DNA of 64,000 nt, taken from the NCBI GenBank assembly GCA_965247735.1, contig CBDFHN010000002.1, positions 4,650,001 to 4,714,000 of the forward strand. The letters run 5' to 3'. The stretch comes from JAOXRU01 sp965247735. Lineage in GTDB: Bacteria > Bacteroidota > Bacteroidia > Flavobacteriales > Flavobacteriaceae. Below are positions 9,041-17,630 of the stretch, piece by piece; position 1 is the stretch's first letter; every line of letters begins with the position of its first letter. Both the position numbers and the translations under genes were made by a program. The notes beneath the pieces were generated by a model. The model ran no database searches, was not told where the DNA came from, and saw only the letters and a list, made by a program, of their open reading frames with translations.

Positions 9041-10153
9041 ATGAGGTATCTTAGTATGGCTTGGATTTTATTGTTTGCTTTTAGTTGTAAATCACAAATT
9101 ACTGACAAGGGGTTAGCTACTGTTGTAAAGAAAAATGCAGCTTTACTTTTAGCAGATAAAAGGTTTAATGCAGTTTCTATTGCAGTTTATAATAATGGCG
9201 AATCATTTACCTACCATTTAGGAGAACTAGATAAAGGAGAGGGAAATACACCCTCAGATAGTACTTTATATGAAATTGCTTCGGTAAGTAAAACCATGAC
9301 AGGTTATTTAGTTGCTAAAGCTATTATTACTGGAAAAATAAAATTAACAGATCCTGTACATCATTATCTTGGAGATGCTTATAAGAATTTGTCCTATAAT
9401 GGAAATCCAGTAACCATTCAGCATTTGTTAACACATACTAGTGGACTGCCACTAAATGTTCTTGGAATTGACAAATTATATGAAAAGCCTTCTAAAGAGG
9501 CCTATTTAAAGGCTCAAGTTTTATTGGAACGGTATACAAAGAAAGCTTTGTTGCAAGAGATAAGAAATCTGGAATTAAAACGTAAACCAGGAACACAATA
9601 TTCGTATTCCAATGTTGCTCCAAATCTACTAGCGCATATTTTAGAAGTTATAGATAAGCAGCCATTTGAAGAGTTATTAAAACAGCAACTTTTTGATGTA
9701 GCAAGTATGAATACTACTGCAATTAATCTTTCTGAGGGAAAACAAAAACTTTTAGCTAATGGATATAATGATAAAGGAGAGCTAATGCCAAATTTTAAAA
9801 AACCAATTCAATTATGGGGGGCAGCAGGAAGAGTAAAATCTAATGCTCCTGATATGTTAAATTATATAAAGTTTCAATTGCAAAAAGAAAACCCAGTGGT
9901 TAAAGAGTCTCATACCAAACTATTTAAAGATTTGGAAAATTTATGGATTGGCTATTTCTGGGAAATAATAGAAGATAAATATGGTAAGCATATAGAACAT
10001 CATGGTGGAATATATGGAAGTCAAAATTGGTTATTAATTTATCCTGATCATGATTTTGGAATTTCAGTAATTAGCAATACTAGTTTTCCAGAAGCCAATC
10101 AATTACTTAAAAAAACGGCATTGTCAATAATTGAAGAATCTATTATAAACTAA
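9041..10153 (+). CDS. Serine hydrolase of the beta-lactamase / D-Ala-D-Ala carboxypeptidase fold, lipoprotein (copy 1)
   Basis: 370 residues; lipoprotein signal with LLFAFSC (Cys16). All three class C motifs are present: SxxK as Ser81-Val-Ser-Lys84 in EIASVSKTM, YxN as Tyr189-Ser-Asn191 in YSYSNVAPN, and an HHGG box at residues 320-323 in place of KTG. Such proteins are DD-peptidases, esterases or beta-lactamases acting on amide or ester bonds in the periplasm. The HHGG third box is typical of the esterase/peptidase-like branch rather than of clinical AmpC. It sits 3 bases after the DJ-1-like gene and 21 before an NTF2-like gene, and a second family member follows at 10605. Substrate unknown. 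Confidence 0.85.
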   Translation: MRYLSMAWILLFAFSCKSQITDKGLATVVKKNAALLLADKRFNAVSIAVYNNGESFTYHLGELDKGEGNTPSDSTLYEIASVSKTMTGYLVAKAIITGKIKLTDPVHHYLGDAYKNLSYNGNPVTIQHLLTHTSGLPLNVLGIDKLYEKPSKEAYLKAQVLLERYTKKALLQEIRNLELKRKPGTQYSYSNVAPNLLAHILEVIDKQPFEELLKQQLFDVASMNTTAINLSEGKQKLLANGYNDKGELMPNFKKPIQLWGAAGRVKSNAPDMLNYIKFQLQKENPVVKESHTKLFKDLENLWIGYFWEIIEDKYGKHIEHHGGIYGSQNWLLIYPDHDFGISVISNTSFPEANQLLKKTALSIIEESIIN

Positions 10154-10174
10154 CATTAATTAAAATCAATACAA

Positions 10175-10594
10175 ATGAAAAAAGTAATTTTCACCCTATT
10201 ATTAAGTATTAGTATTTCTGCACTAACTGTAGCTCAGGAATCTGATTATGCTCAAATAGAAAAAACAGTGTCTTACTATTTGGATGGAGGAACAAATAAC
10301 GATTATGAAACACTTAAAAAAGCATTTCATAAAAATGCAACCATGAAATATATTGCTAAAGGGACATATAAAGAAGTTAATGCGCTAGAATTTTTTAAAA
10401 GAGTAATTAAGCCAGGCCCAAAAAGTAATAGAAAAACTAAAATAGCCTATATAAATGTTACTGGTGATGTAGCAAGTGCCAAACTAGAAATTGAATATGC
10501 TACATTTTCTTTTATTGATTATATGAACCTATTAAAAATTGATGGCGAATGGAAAGTGGTGAGTAAGATATTTTATAGAAAAGTAGGAAACTAA
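10175..10594 (+). CDS. Secreted NTF2-like (putative lumazine-binding type) protein, copy 2
   Basis: 139 residues with signal peptide ending near TVAQ (residue 20). Clearly a paralogue of the protein at 5536-5973: both start MKKVI, continue SDYAQIEKT, keep AFHKNATMKYI / GFHTDATMKSI, then NALE-FK, and end with DYMNLLKIDGEWKVVSKIFY. Conservation of the terminal WK-V-KI strands indicates a complete NTF2-like domain. It lies between the two beta-lactamase-fold genes with 21 and 10 base gaps. The duplication suggests the cluster grew by copying an NTF2-plus-hydrolase unit. No catalytic role is assigned. Confidence 0.75.
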   Translation: MKKVIFTLLLSISISALTVAQESDYAQIEKTVSYYLDGGTNNDYETLKKAFHKNATMKYIAKGTYKEVNALEFFKRVIKPGPKSNRKTKIAYINVTGDVASAKLEIEYATFSFIDYMNLLKIDGEWKVVSKIFYRKVGN

Positions 10595-10604
10595 ATAACA
10601 TAGA

Positions 10605-11684
10605 ATGAAAAGTAACCGTTTTATAAAGCTTTTAAGTTGTTGCTCCTTGTTTTTTGCATTTTTTAGTTGTAGCCAAAATACGGCGAATAAAAAAAATAGT
10701 GTTAAAAGGCTAAATGTAGAGAATGCAATAGATGCTGAATTAGAGTTTTTGCATAAAAAAGGAAAACTAAATGGAAATATACTAGTTTTAAAAAATGAAA
10801 AAATAATTTATGAAAAGTCATTTGGTTTTGTTTCAGGTTCCAAAACAGATATGTTAAATAAGAACTATCGATTTAATATTGGTTCTATTTACAAGGAGTT
10901 TCCAGCTGTGGCTATAATGCAGTTAAATGAAAAAGAAAAGATTGCGCTCGAAGATAATATAAATGTCTATTTGCCTTCGCTTCCTAGTTGGGCTTCTGAA
11001 GTTAAAATAAAAGAATTATTGCAATATAGTAGTGGTCTACCAGCAATTGATTGGGCTGAATACTTTAGTAAGGGTATTAATGTTACAGATGCGCATATTA
11101 TTGCAGATATTAATAAAATAAAAAAATTAGAATTTGAGCCAGGAACAGATTATTTGTACACTAATTACAGTCCAATTGTATTGATGAAAATTGTAGAAAA
11201 AATCACAGGTGTTAGTTTTAAAACTTATGTAGAGAAGAATTTATTTGCTCCTTATGGATTGGTAAATTCGGTATTAAAAGAGCAGTATCCTTATAAAAAT
11301 AAGCACTTAATGGCGATTCCATTTGATGAGAATTTTAAAGAGGATAGTTATAGAGCAGCTGTGTCTAGTGTATTGTTTAGTGCAACTGCTATGGATTTAT
11401 ATAATTGGTTTAAAAATTTGGATAATTTCAAGATTATAAAAAAAGAATCCTTAAAAATTTTATCAGAAACGGTTATTGATGCTGATAATATACAATCCCC
11501 ATTGGGATTAGGGAGATGGAACAAAGATCTTCTAGTAGAACATTCACATCATGGTAGTACTGCAAACTATGAATGTATTGTGAGAAGATTAAAAAACGAA
11601 AACATAACAATTGTAATATTAACCAATCAAAAGCATAAAAATGTTTACGAAATTTCAGATGCTATATTGGATATAATAAATTAA
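10605..11684 (+). CDS. Serine hydrolase of the beta-lactamase fold, lipoprotein (copy 2)
   Basis: 359 residues with a lipoprotein signal (FFAFFSCSQ, Cys22). Catalytic motifs: SxxK as Ser94-Ile-Tyr-Lys97 in NIGSIYKEF, YxN as Tyr185-Thr-Asn187 in YLYTNYSP, and HHG at residues 315-317 (EHSHHGSTANYEC). It belongs to the same broad family as the 9041 gene but is only distantly similar, so it is not a recent duplicate. Expected to act on the outer-membrane or periplasmic face on an ester, amide or D-peptide substrate. It is followed after 6 bases by a third small NTF2-fold gene, repeating the hydrolase/NTF2 alternation. Confidence 0.85.
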   Translation: MKSNRFIKLLSCCSLFFAFFSCSQNTANKKNSVKRLNVENAIDAELEFLHKKGKLNGNILVLKNEKIIYEKSFGFVSGSKTDMLNKNYRFNIGSIYKEFPAVAIMQLNEKEKIALEDNINVYLPSLPSWASEVKIKELLQYSSGLPAIDWAEYFSKGINVTDAHIIADINKIKKLEFEPGTDYLYTNYSPIVLMKIVEKITGVSFKTYVEKNLFAPYGLVNSVLKEQYPYKNKHLMAIPFDENFKEDSYRAAVSSVLFSATAMDLYNWFKNLDNFKIIKKESLKILSETVIDADNIQSPLGLGRWNKDLLVEHSHHGSTANYECIVRRLKNENITIVILTNQKHKNVYEISDAILDIIN

Positions 11685-11690
11685 AAAAAA

Positions 11691-12140
11691 ATGAAACAAA
11701 TACTAATTATTTTAATGCTAGGATTATGTTGGAATAATGGACTGGCTCAAACTTATAATGGAAACAAAAAGGATATTAATAAGATATTGAATAACATTAA
11801 AAGTTTTTCTGAGTATATAATGCATTCCGATTATAAAAAATTAGGGGAGTCCTATACTGATGATGCTAAAATTTTTCCACAGAAAGGTGAGATTATTGCT
11901 GGAAGAGAAAAAATATTGGGGTATTGGGTATTACCAGAAGACATTGCAACTTCTTATCATAAAATAATACCTTCAGAAATTACAATTGTTAAAAATACGG
12001 CATATGATTATGGCTATTATGAAGGCACTACTAGAAAAGCTAATGGAGAAGAAAGTAGTTGGAAAGGCAAGTATGTAATTGTATGGAAAAAGATAAAAGG
12101 AGAATGGAAAATTTATTTGGACATTTGGAATAACCTCTAA
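11691..12140 (+). CDS. Secreted DUF4440-like / NTF2-fold protein
   Basis: 149 residues; signal peptide with cleavage near GLAQ (residue 20). The domain has the layout of DUF4440/SgcJ-type NTF2-like proteins: a helix with HSDYKKLGESYTDDAKIFPQ, GEIIAGREKILGYW, and the terminal paired strands KYVIVWKKIKGEWKIYLDIW. It differs from the two 'lumazine-binding' type copies in this cluster and is a third, independent NTF2-fold member. It follows the second beta-lactamase-fold gene after 6 bases and is separated by about 200 bases from the CocE-like gene. Function unknown. Confidence 0.75.
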   Translation: MKQILIILMLGLCWNNGLAQTYNGNKKDINKILNNIKSFSEYIMHSDYKKLGESYTDDAKIFPQKGEIIAGREKILGYWVLPEDIATSYHKIIPSEITIVKNTAYDYGYYEGTTRKANGEESSWKGKYVIVWKKIKGEWKIYLDIWNNL

Positions 12141-12217
12141 AATTTAAATACCAAACTCTACTATTGTAAAGAGTAAAAATAAAAGGGTATTAAGTCAAGT
12201 ATTGCTTTTTTTGAACT

Positions 12218-12245
12218 ACGCTTATCCACTCATGTTTACGCTTAT
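12218..12245. repeat. ACGCTTAT direct repeat, 20-base spacing, upstream of the CocE-like gene
   Basis: ACGCTTAT occurs at 12218-12225 and 12238-12245. The second copy continues into CTTATGTATAAG, a small palindrome. This 207-base gap is the largest within the cluster, so the CocE-like gene may have its own regulated promoter. Confidence 0.3.
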
Positions 12246-12350
12246 GTATAAGTGCTTGATTAAGGAAGTGTTGTGGGATATATTTACCATAATAGGTTGC
12301 TAGAAATAAGTAATCAAATATTTTTCACTAGAAAACTCAATTTATCAATG

Positions 12351-14093
12351 ATGAAAACAATCTTCAAATTTGCTATTCTTATACTTTTTATTAGTTGTAA
12401 TCCAGTCGAGAAAAAGAAATTTGCATCGACTTCAGAACAGTTCGATAACACTTATATAATTCAAGATTATGAACTAAAAACAAAAGATGGAGCAACTATA
12501 TCTACTATAATAGTTCAGAAAAAAGGAATAGAAAAACCATTGCCAGTTGTGCTTCAGTATACCATTTATGTACGCGATAAAGGTAGAGATCTAATAACAT
12601 TAAAGGAGTTAGCAGATAGGGGATATGTCGCCGTTATAGCATATACCAGAGGAAAACGCTATAGTAAAGACGAAATATTCCCTTATGAGCATGTGGCCAA
12701 TGATGCCTATGATGTTATAGATTGGGTAAGTAAACAATCTTGGTGCAATGGAGATATAGGAATGTTTGGAGGCAGTTATAATGGCTTTTCACAATGGGCA
12801 GCTACCAAAGAGATGCATCCTGCACTAAAAACAATTGTGCCTTATGTAGCAAATAGGCCTGGAAAAGGACTGCCTTTTGAAAATGGAGTTTTTATAAATC
12901 CTAATTACTCCTGGTCATTATATGTTGGTAATAATCGGTATTTAGATACGGTTACAGAAAATGACAGACAACGTTTTAGAAGAATGCAAAATACATGGTG
13001 GGAGTCTGGTGTGGCATTTAACAAAGTGGATAGTATAGATGGTACACCAAATAAATATTTTCAACGATGGATTAAACACCCAATGTTTGACAAATACTGG
13101 CAACAAATGACACCGCATAAAAAAGAGTTTTCCAATATTAACATTCCAATATTATCTATTGATGGGTATTATAACGATTCGCAAAACTCAAGTATTTCAT
13201 ATATAAGAGACCATTACAAGTACAATGCTAATGCAAACCATTATTTAATTATTGGTCCTTATGAGCATTTTGGAGCACAGCGTAATGGTGAAGCTGTTTT
13301 AAAGGGGTATACAGTAGATGCTGATGCCTTAATTGATACAAAAAAGATAACCTATCAATGGTTGGCATATATATTGAAAAAGGGAAAAAAACCAGCTATT
13401 TTAAAGGATAAGATTAATTATCAGGTAATGGGGACTAATACATGGCGAAGTGCTGCTTCAATTGATGAAATGCATAATGATTCTTTAAAACTGTATTTGT
13501 CTAGTGTTAAGTCTGGAACCTATGTTACATTAGATCCAAAAAAACCAGGACGGAAATCGGTTCTATATCAGGAAGTAGATTTTAATGATAGAGAAACCGG
13601 AAATAATGATTATTACCCTGATCCTATTGTAAAAAATGAAATAGATACAAGCAATGGTTTTAATTTTATAAGTGAACCTTTAACCGAGGATATTATTATT
13701 AATGGATCTTTTTCAGGGAAACTTATGGCGAGTATCAATAAAAAAGATATGGATTTTGGTGTTACACTCTACGAAGTATTGCCTAATGGAACATTTTTCC
13801 ACTTGTCTTATTTTTTGGGACGTGCTAGCCATGCTAAAAACAGCAGTACTCGAGAATTACTAACACCTTATAAAAAAGAAGAAATTCCTTTTTATAATAC
13901 ACATCTGGTAAGCAAAAAAATAAAAAAAGGAAGTCGCTTATTGATATATCTAAATGTAAATAAAAACCCTTTTTCACCTTTAAATTACGGAACGGGAAAA
14001 CCAGTTATGGAAGAAACAAGTAAAGATGCTGGAGATCCATTAAAAGTAAAATGGTATACAGATAGTTTTGTTACCATACCTATTTTAAAGTAA
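12351..14093 (+). CDS. CocE/NonD-family hydrolase (X-Pro dipeptidyl-peptidase S15 / alpha-amino-acid ester hydrolase type), lipoprotein
   Basis: 580 residues from ATG 12351 (an adjacent ATG at 12348 is equally possible; upstream in-frame starts would bury the lipobox). Lipoprotein signal LILFISC (Cys16). An alpha/beta-hydrolase domain carries the nucleophile Ser142 in GMFGGSYNGFSQW, an acid candidate Asp271 or Asp276 in LSIDGYYNDS, and His306 in IGPYEHFG. A C-terminal jelly-roll follows from about residue 380 (S15 C-terminal domain). Relatives hydrolyse or transfer acyl groups of cocaine, X-Pro peptides, glutaryl-cephalosporin or alpha-amino-acid esters including beta-lactam side chains. Last gene of the cluster, ending at a strong bidirectional terminator. 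Substrate is inference only. Confidence 0.88.
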   Translation: MKTIFKFAILILFISCNPVEKKKFASTSEQFDNTYIIQDYELKTKDGATISTIIVQKKGIEKPLPVVLQYTIYVRDKGRDLITLKELADRGYVAVIAYTRGKRYSKDEIFPYEHVANDAYDVIDWVSKQSWCNGDIGMFGGSYNGFSQWAATKEMHPALKTIVPYVANRPGKGLPFENGVFINPNYSWSLYVGNNRYLDTVTENDRQRFRRMQNTWWESGVAFNKVDSIDGTPNKYFQRWIKHPMFDKYWQQMTPHKKEFSNINIPILSIDGYYNDSQNSSISYIRDHYKYNANANHYLIIGPYEHFGAQRNGEAVLKGYTVDADALIDTKKITYQWLAYILKKGKKPAILKDKINYQVMGTNTWRSAASIDEMHNDSLKLYLSSVKSGTYVTLDPKKPGRKSVLYQEVDFNDRETGNNDYYPDPIVKNEIDTSNGFNFISEPLTEDIIINGSFSGKLMASINKKDMDFGVTLYEVLPNGTFFHLSYFLGRASHAKNSSTRELLTPYKKEEIPFYNTHLVSKKIKKGSRLLIYLNVNKNPFSPLNYGTGKPVMEETSKDAGDPLKVKWYTDSFVTIPILK

Positions 14094-14107
14094 TTGATAA
14101 AAATATA

Positions 14108-14145
14108 AAATCCCATATAGTTTTACTAAAAGCTATATGGGATTT
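14108..14145. terminator. Bidirectional intrinsic terminator
   Basis: Perfect 13-base arms AAATCCCATATAG (14108-14120) and CTATATGGGATTT (14133-14145) with a 12-base loop, between two convergent genes. T-rich runs follow on both strands. Confidence 0.8.
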
Positions 14146-14167
14146 CTGTTTTATAGAATTGTATGTT

Positions 14168-15394
14168 TTAACTTTTCGTCTTTTTTTCTAATAAAGCCAT
14201 ATAAAAACCATCATAACCATGTTCAGAAGCATAGATGTTTTTATCACTTACCAATTCAAAATCAGCGCCATTTTCTGATGCTAAAAACGTTGCAATTTGA
14301 TTCCCGTTTTCTTGCGGCAATATAGAGCAAGTAGCATAAACCATTTTACCTCCATCTTTTACCATTTTGGAATACGATTGCAATATTTCTTGTTGTGTTA
14401 CTACAATTTCGTCTAAAAATTCTTGGCGAAGCTTCCATTTTGCATCAGGGTTCCTTCTTAAAACACCCATTCCGGTACATGGTGCATCAATAAGAACACG
14501 ATCTGCACTATTGTATAATTTTTTGATAACCTTAGTAGAAGAGATATGTCTGGTTTCAATATTAAAAGCAGCATTACGTTTTGCTCTTCTCTTTAGTTCT
14601 TTAAGCTTGTTTTCATAGATGTCTAAGGCGATAACAACTCCTTTGTTTTCTAATTTATTGGCAATATGAAGCGATTTTCCACCAGCTCCTGCACAGGTAT
14701 CGATAACACGTTGTCCTGGTTTTACATCTAAATACTCAGCTACCAATTGAGAAGAAGCATCTTGAACTTCAAAATGACCTTCTGTAAATGCTTTGGTTCT
14801 AAAAACGTTAGCACGTTGCTTTAGTTTTAGTGCAGCTGGATAACCTTTAATAAAATCTACTTCTATATTATCGTCTAATAAAGAGTCATGAAGCTTTTCT
14901 TTTGTAGTTTTTAAGGTATTAACCCTAAGTATTACATCGGCTTGTTTGTTTAGTGCTTTTATTTCCTTGGTCCATAATTCTTCACCAAGAGCTTCTAGGC
15001 CTAATTCGTCCATCCAATCTGGAATAGATTCTCTTATCGCTCTAGTTTTAGAAACAGCATCAAATCTACCTTTAATTCTTCTTGTAGGCGTACCTTCCAA
15101 TTGTGTCCATTCTGGTAATGCAATACCTTTTAGGGTGGCCCAAACGGCAAACATTCGCCAGATATCTGTTCTACTGTACTCTTTTTTTACTTTTACTTCA
15201 GCTACTTCGGCATATAAACGTTTCCATCTCACTATGTCATATACAGTTTCAGCTACAAATGCTCTATCTCTTGCTCCCCATCTAGAATCTCTTTTTAATA
15301 GTTGAGAAACCACTTTATCAGCGTAGTTTCCTTCATTAAATATTAATCCTAGTCCGTCTATAGTTGCATAAACTAAGTTTCGATGTAATCTCAT
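14168..15394 (-). CDS. RsmB/NOP-family rRNA (cytosine-5) methyltransferase
   Basis: 408 residues. The C-terminal SAM-dependent domain carries motif I DTCAGAGGKSLHIANKL, the acidic ribose-binding DIYENKLKEL, motif IV DAPCTGMGVLRRNPDAKWK with the PC Cys, and motif VI MVYATCSILPQENGNQI with the catalytic TCS Cys. This two-cysteine arrangement defines the RNA m5C methyltransferases. The N-terminal 150 residues are alpha-helical, taking the place of the NusB-like domain of RsmB, though shorter. The likely target is 16S rRNA (C967 type), but the exact base cannot be read from sequence. Single gene, convergent with the CocE-like gene. Confidence 0.92.
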   Translation of the reverse strand: MRLHRNLVYATIDGLGLIFNEGNYADKVVSQLLKRDSRWGARDRAFVAETVYDIVRWKRLYAEVAEVKVKKEYSRTDIWRMFAVWATLKGIALPEWTQLEGTPTRRIKGRFDAVSKTRAIRESIPDWMDELGLEALGEELWTKEIKALNKQADVILRVNTLKTTKEKLHDSLLDDNIEVDFIKGYPAALKLKQRANVFRTKAFTEGHFEVQDASSQLVAEYLDVKPGQRVIDTCAGAGGKSLHIANKLENKGVVIALDIYENKLKELKRRAKRNAAFNIETRHISSTKVIKKLYNSADRVLIDAPCTGMGVLRRNPDAKWKLRQEFLDEIVVTQQEILQSYSKMVKDGGKMVYATCSILPQENGNQIATFLASENGADFELVSDKNIYASEHGYDGFYMALLEKKTKS

Positions 15395-15621
15395 GCTTTT
15401 GTATTATTTTGTTAAATCGATTGTGTTATTGTTTTCTCATAAAAGAAAGTTACTAACATGCTCGATTCATACTTTATTTTTTGAGGTGCAAAGATATTCT
15501 TTTTCTGTGATTCTGAATCCATAAGCACAAGCTATATTTTTAATTATAACAAACATGCACAACAGATTAAACCTTTTTTACGTTATATAGTCTTACGTAT
15601 ACAATCCTAAAATCTTACATT

Positions 15622-16389
15622 ATGAAAAAATATAGTTCAGTTTTATTTTGTTTTTTAATATGGTTGATTATTATGGCATGCAGTAGTGATGATAGTGCTA
15701 CGGAAGAAGAATTAGGAGATATTGCAAGTACTGATTATGATATTAGTGCTGTACTTTCTCTTTTTGAAGGCACAGGGCTATCTTATGAAACTGTAGGAAA
15801 TACTGTGGTTTTTACGACTTCAAATTTACCAAACCATAAGAGTCCATACTGGCCAACTACCAATAGCTTATATGAGGCATATAATGGAACAAATACTGCT
15901 TTTAACTTGAACCCTAATACGATTTCTGCACAGAGCATAGTATTTACAATTTCGTTAAAGCCTAGTGAGGCAAGTACGCACGAGCCAACAAACCTGGGAC
16001 CAATAGGAATTTCAAGAAATGGTGTTGTTTTTTATAATCAATATGCAGGGCCTAATAATCAGGCATTAACAAATGAGATCGATTCTTTTGATCAATGGTT
16101 GGGGCATCCGCAAAATTCTGGACAGTATCATTATCATATAGAACCAACCTATTTAACCAATGAGTTTGGGGAAGATGCCTTTTTAGGAGTATTAGCGGAT
16201 GGTTTTCCTGTTTATGGCCCTATGGAGAATGGTGTAACGATTGCTGAAAGTGATTTGGATGATTATCATGGGCATACAGGTGTAACTCCTGAATTTCCAA
16301 ATGGAATATACCATTACCATGTTACGGCTACAGATCCTTATATTAATGGAAATGGGTATTTTGGAACTGCAGGGAATATTACTCAATAA
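15622..16389 (+). CDS. YHYH-domain lipoprotein
   Basis: 255 residues with a lipoprotein signal (WLIIMACSS, Cys20) followed by an acidic linker. The YHYH domain occupies about residues 70-250, with the two eponymous blocks SGQYHYHIEP and NGIYHYHVTATDPYING and the intervening GVLADGFPVYGP. The His-rich motifs suggest metal binding, but function is not established. It begins a tight run: the MORN-repeat lipoprotein gene follows after 3 bases and the SCO gene overlaps that one. The association with SCO suggests a role in copper handling or cytochrome oxidase assembly, which is inference. Confidence 0.9.
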   Translation: MKKYSSVLFCFLIWLIIMACSSDDSATEEELGDIASTDYDISAVLSLFEGTGLSYETVGNTVVFTTSNLPNHKSPYWPTTNSLYEAYNGTNTAFNLNPNTISAQSIVFTISLKPSEASTHEPTNLGPIGISRNGVVFYNQYAGPNNQALTNEIDSFDQWLGHPQNSGQYHYHIEPTYLTNEFGEDAFLGVLADGFPVYGPMENGVTIAESDLDDYHGHTGVTPEFPNGIYHYHVTATDPYINGNGYFGTAGNITQ

Positions 16390-16392
16390 AGG

Positions 16393-16953
16393 ATGAAAAC
16401 TTTTTTTCTTTTTTTTCTTGTATTACTGTTTGTAAGCTGCAAAATAGAAAATATTGAAGTCGTTAAAGAAGCAGATTACTTTCTGAGCCTCAAAAATGGG
16501 GTACTTTCGTATGCAGATAATCCATTGACAGGTGCTACGGTTTCCTATTTTTCTGATGGAAGCCTTAAATCTAAAATACAATACCATAAAGGAAGAAAAC
16601 AGGGGTATGAAAAGCATTGGTTTCAAGATGGGAATTTGTCTATAATTAGGTTTTATAACAACGGGAAAAAAAAGGGAATCCACAAAGCTTGGTGGGAAAA
16701 CAGAAAATTAAAGTTTGAGTATCATTTTAATGAAGTTGGAATGTATAATGGAATAGTAAAAGAATGGTACCCTTCTGGAAATATGCTAAAATTTTTTAAT
16801 TATAAAAACGGTAAACAAGCTGGAAAACAAAAGATGTGGGCAGATGATGGTACAATAAGAGCTAATTATGAAGTGGTTAATGGAGAACGATTTGGACTTA
16901 TTGGACTAAAAAAATGTTATCAAGTTAATGTAGGAGAAACAACAGTAAAATAA
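16393..16953 (+). CDS. MORN-variant repeat lipoprotein (YwqK-type family)
   Basis: 186 residues; lipoprotein signal LLFVSCKIE (Cys16). The mature protein is built from about five MORN-variant repeats of 23-24 residues with a YxxGxxxxxxxxYxxG pattern: SYFSDGSLKSKIQYHKGRKQ, HWFQDGNLSIIRFYNNGKKK, AWWENRKLKFEYHFN, EWYPSGNMLKFFNYKNGKQA and MWADDGTIRANYEVVNGER. Databases often label this family 'toxin-antitoxin system YwqK family antitoxin'; nothing here supports a toxin-antitoxin role. It is an exported repeat protein lying between YHYH and SCO genes, and its stop overlaps the SCO start as TAATG. Confidence 0.88.
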   Translation: MKTFFLFFLVLLFVSCKIENIEVVKEADYFLSLKNGVLSYADNPLTGATVSYFSDGSLKSKIQYHKGRKQGYEKHWFQDGNLSIIRFYNNGKKKGIHKAWWENRKLKFEYHFNEVGMYNGIVKEWYPSGNMLKFFNYKNGKQAGKQKMWADDGTIRANYEVVNGERFGLIGLKKCYQVNVGETTVK

Positions 16954-17603
16954 TGAGAGGATTTTATAAGTATGCTTTTTTTGTATTGTTTTTGATTTCT
17001 TGTAAAGGAAAGCATAAGGAAGGAATATCAATCTCATCAGGTAAAGATATTGCATTGCCTTATTTTAATAGCCCAGATTTTACTCCAGAATGGAATGTGA
17101 AAAAACATCAAATTCCTGAATTTTCTTTTTTAAATCAGAATGGAGAAGAGGTAACAAATGAAACCTATAAAGGGAAAATATATGTTGCGGATTTCTTTTT
17201 TACAGTATGCCCAGGTATCTGTCCTAAGTTAGAGAAGAGTATGAGTAAGTTGCAAGAGTATTATCAGAAGGAAGATAGGCTAAAGCTACTTTCGCATACT
17301 GTAATGCCTTGGAACGATTCTATACCAGTATTAAAGGCTTACGGAGAAAAAAATGATATTGATGCTAGTAAATGGAATCTTGTTACTGGTGATAAAGATG
17401 CATTGTATACTATTGCTAGAAAAGGCTATTTTGCTGATGAAAAATATACTAAAACTCAAGATGAAGACGCTTTTTTACATACAGAAAATTTTATTTTGGT
17501 AGATGGAAATGGTTATATTCGTGGGGTGTATAATGGTACTGTTCCTATTGATATAGAACGATTAAAACGTCATATTGCTATTTTATTGAGGGAATATGAC
17601 TAG
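16953..17603 (+). CDS. SCO1/SenC-family copper chaperone-like lipoprotein
   Basis: 216 residues; lipoprotein signal LFLISC (Cys17). The thioredoxin-like SCO domain has both copper ligands: Cys86 and Cys90 in TVCPGICPKLEKS and His176 in FLHTENFILVDG. SCO proteins deliver copper to the CuA site of cytochrome c oxidase or keep its cysteines reduced. Translationally coupled to the MORN gene by the TAATG overlap. The lipid anchor places it on the periplasmic side of a membrane. Length and motifs are complete. Confidence 0.94.
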   Translation: MRGFYKYAFFVLFLISCKGKHKEGISISSGKDIALPYFNSPDFTPEWNVKKHQIPEFSFLNQNGEEVTNETYKGKIYVADFFFTVCPGICPKLEKSMSKLQEYYQKEDRLKLLSHTVMPWNDSIPVLKAYGEKNDIDASKWNLVTGDKDALYTIARKGYFADEKYTKTQDEDAFLHTENFILVDGNGYIRGVYNGTVPIDIERLKRHIAILLREYD

Positions 17604-17630
17604 TAACTAAGGAATGCCTAGCAATAGTTG

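Noticed and set aside
16393..16953. Toxin-antitoxin module suggested by the YwqK family name
   Set aside because: The protein is an exported MORN-variant lipoprotein in a SCO-containing operon; no toxin-like small gene is adjacent.
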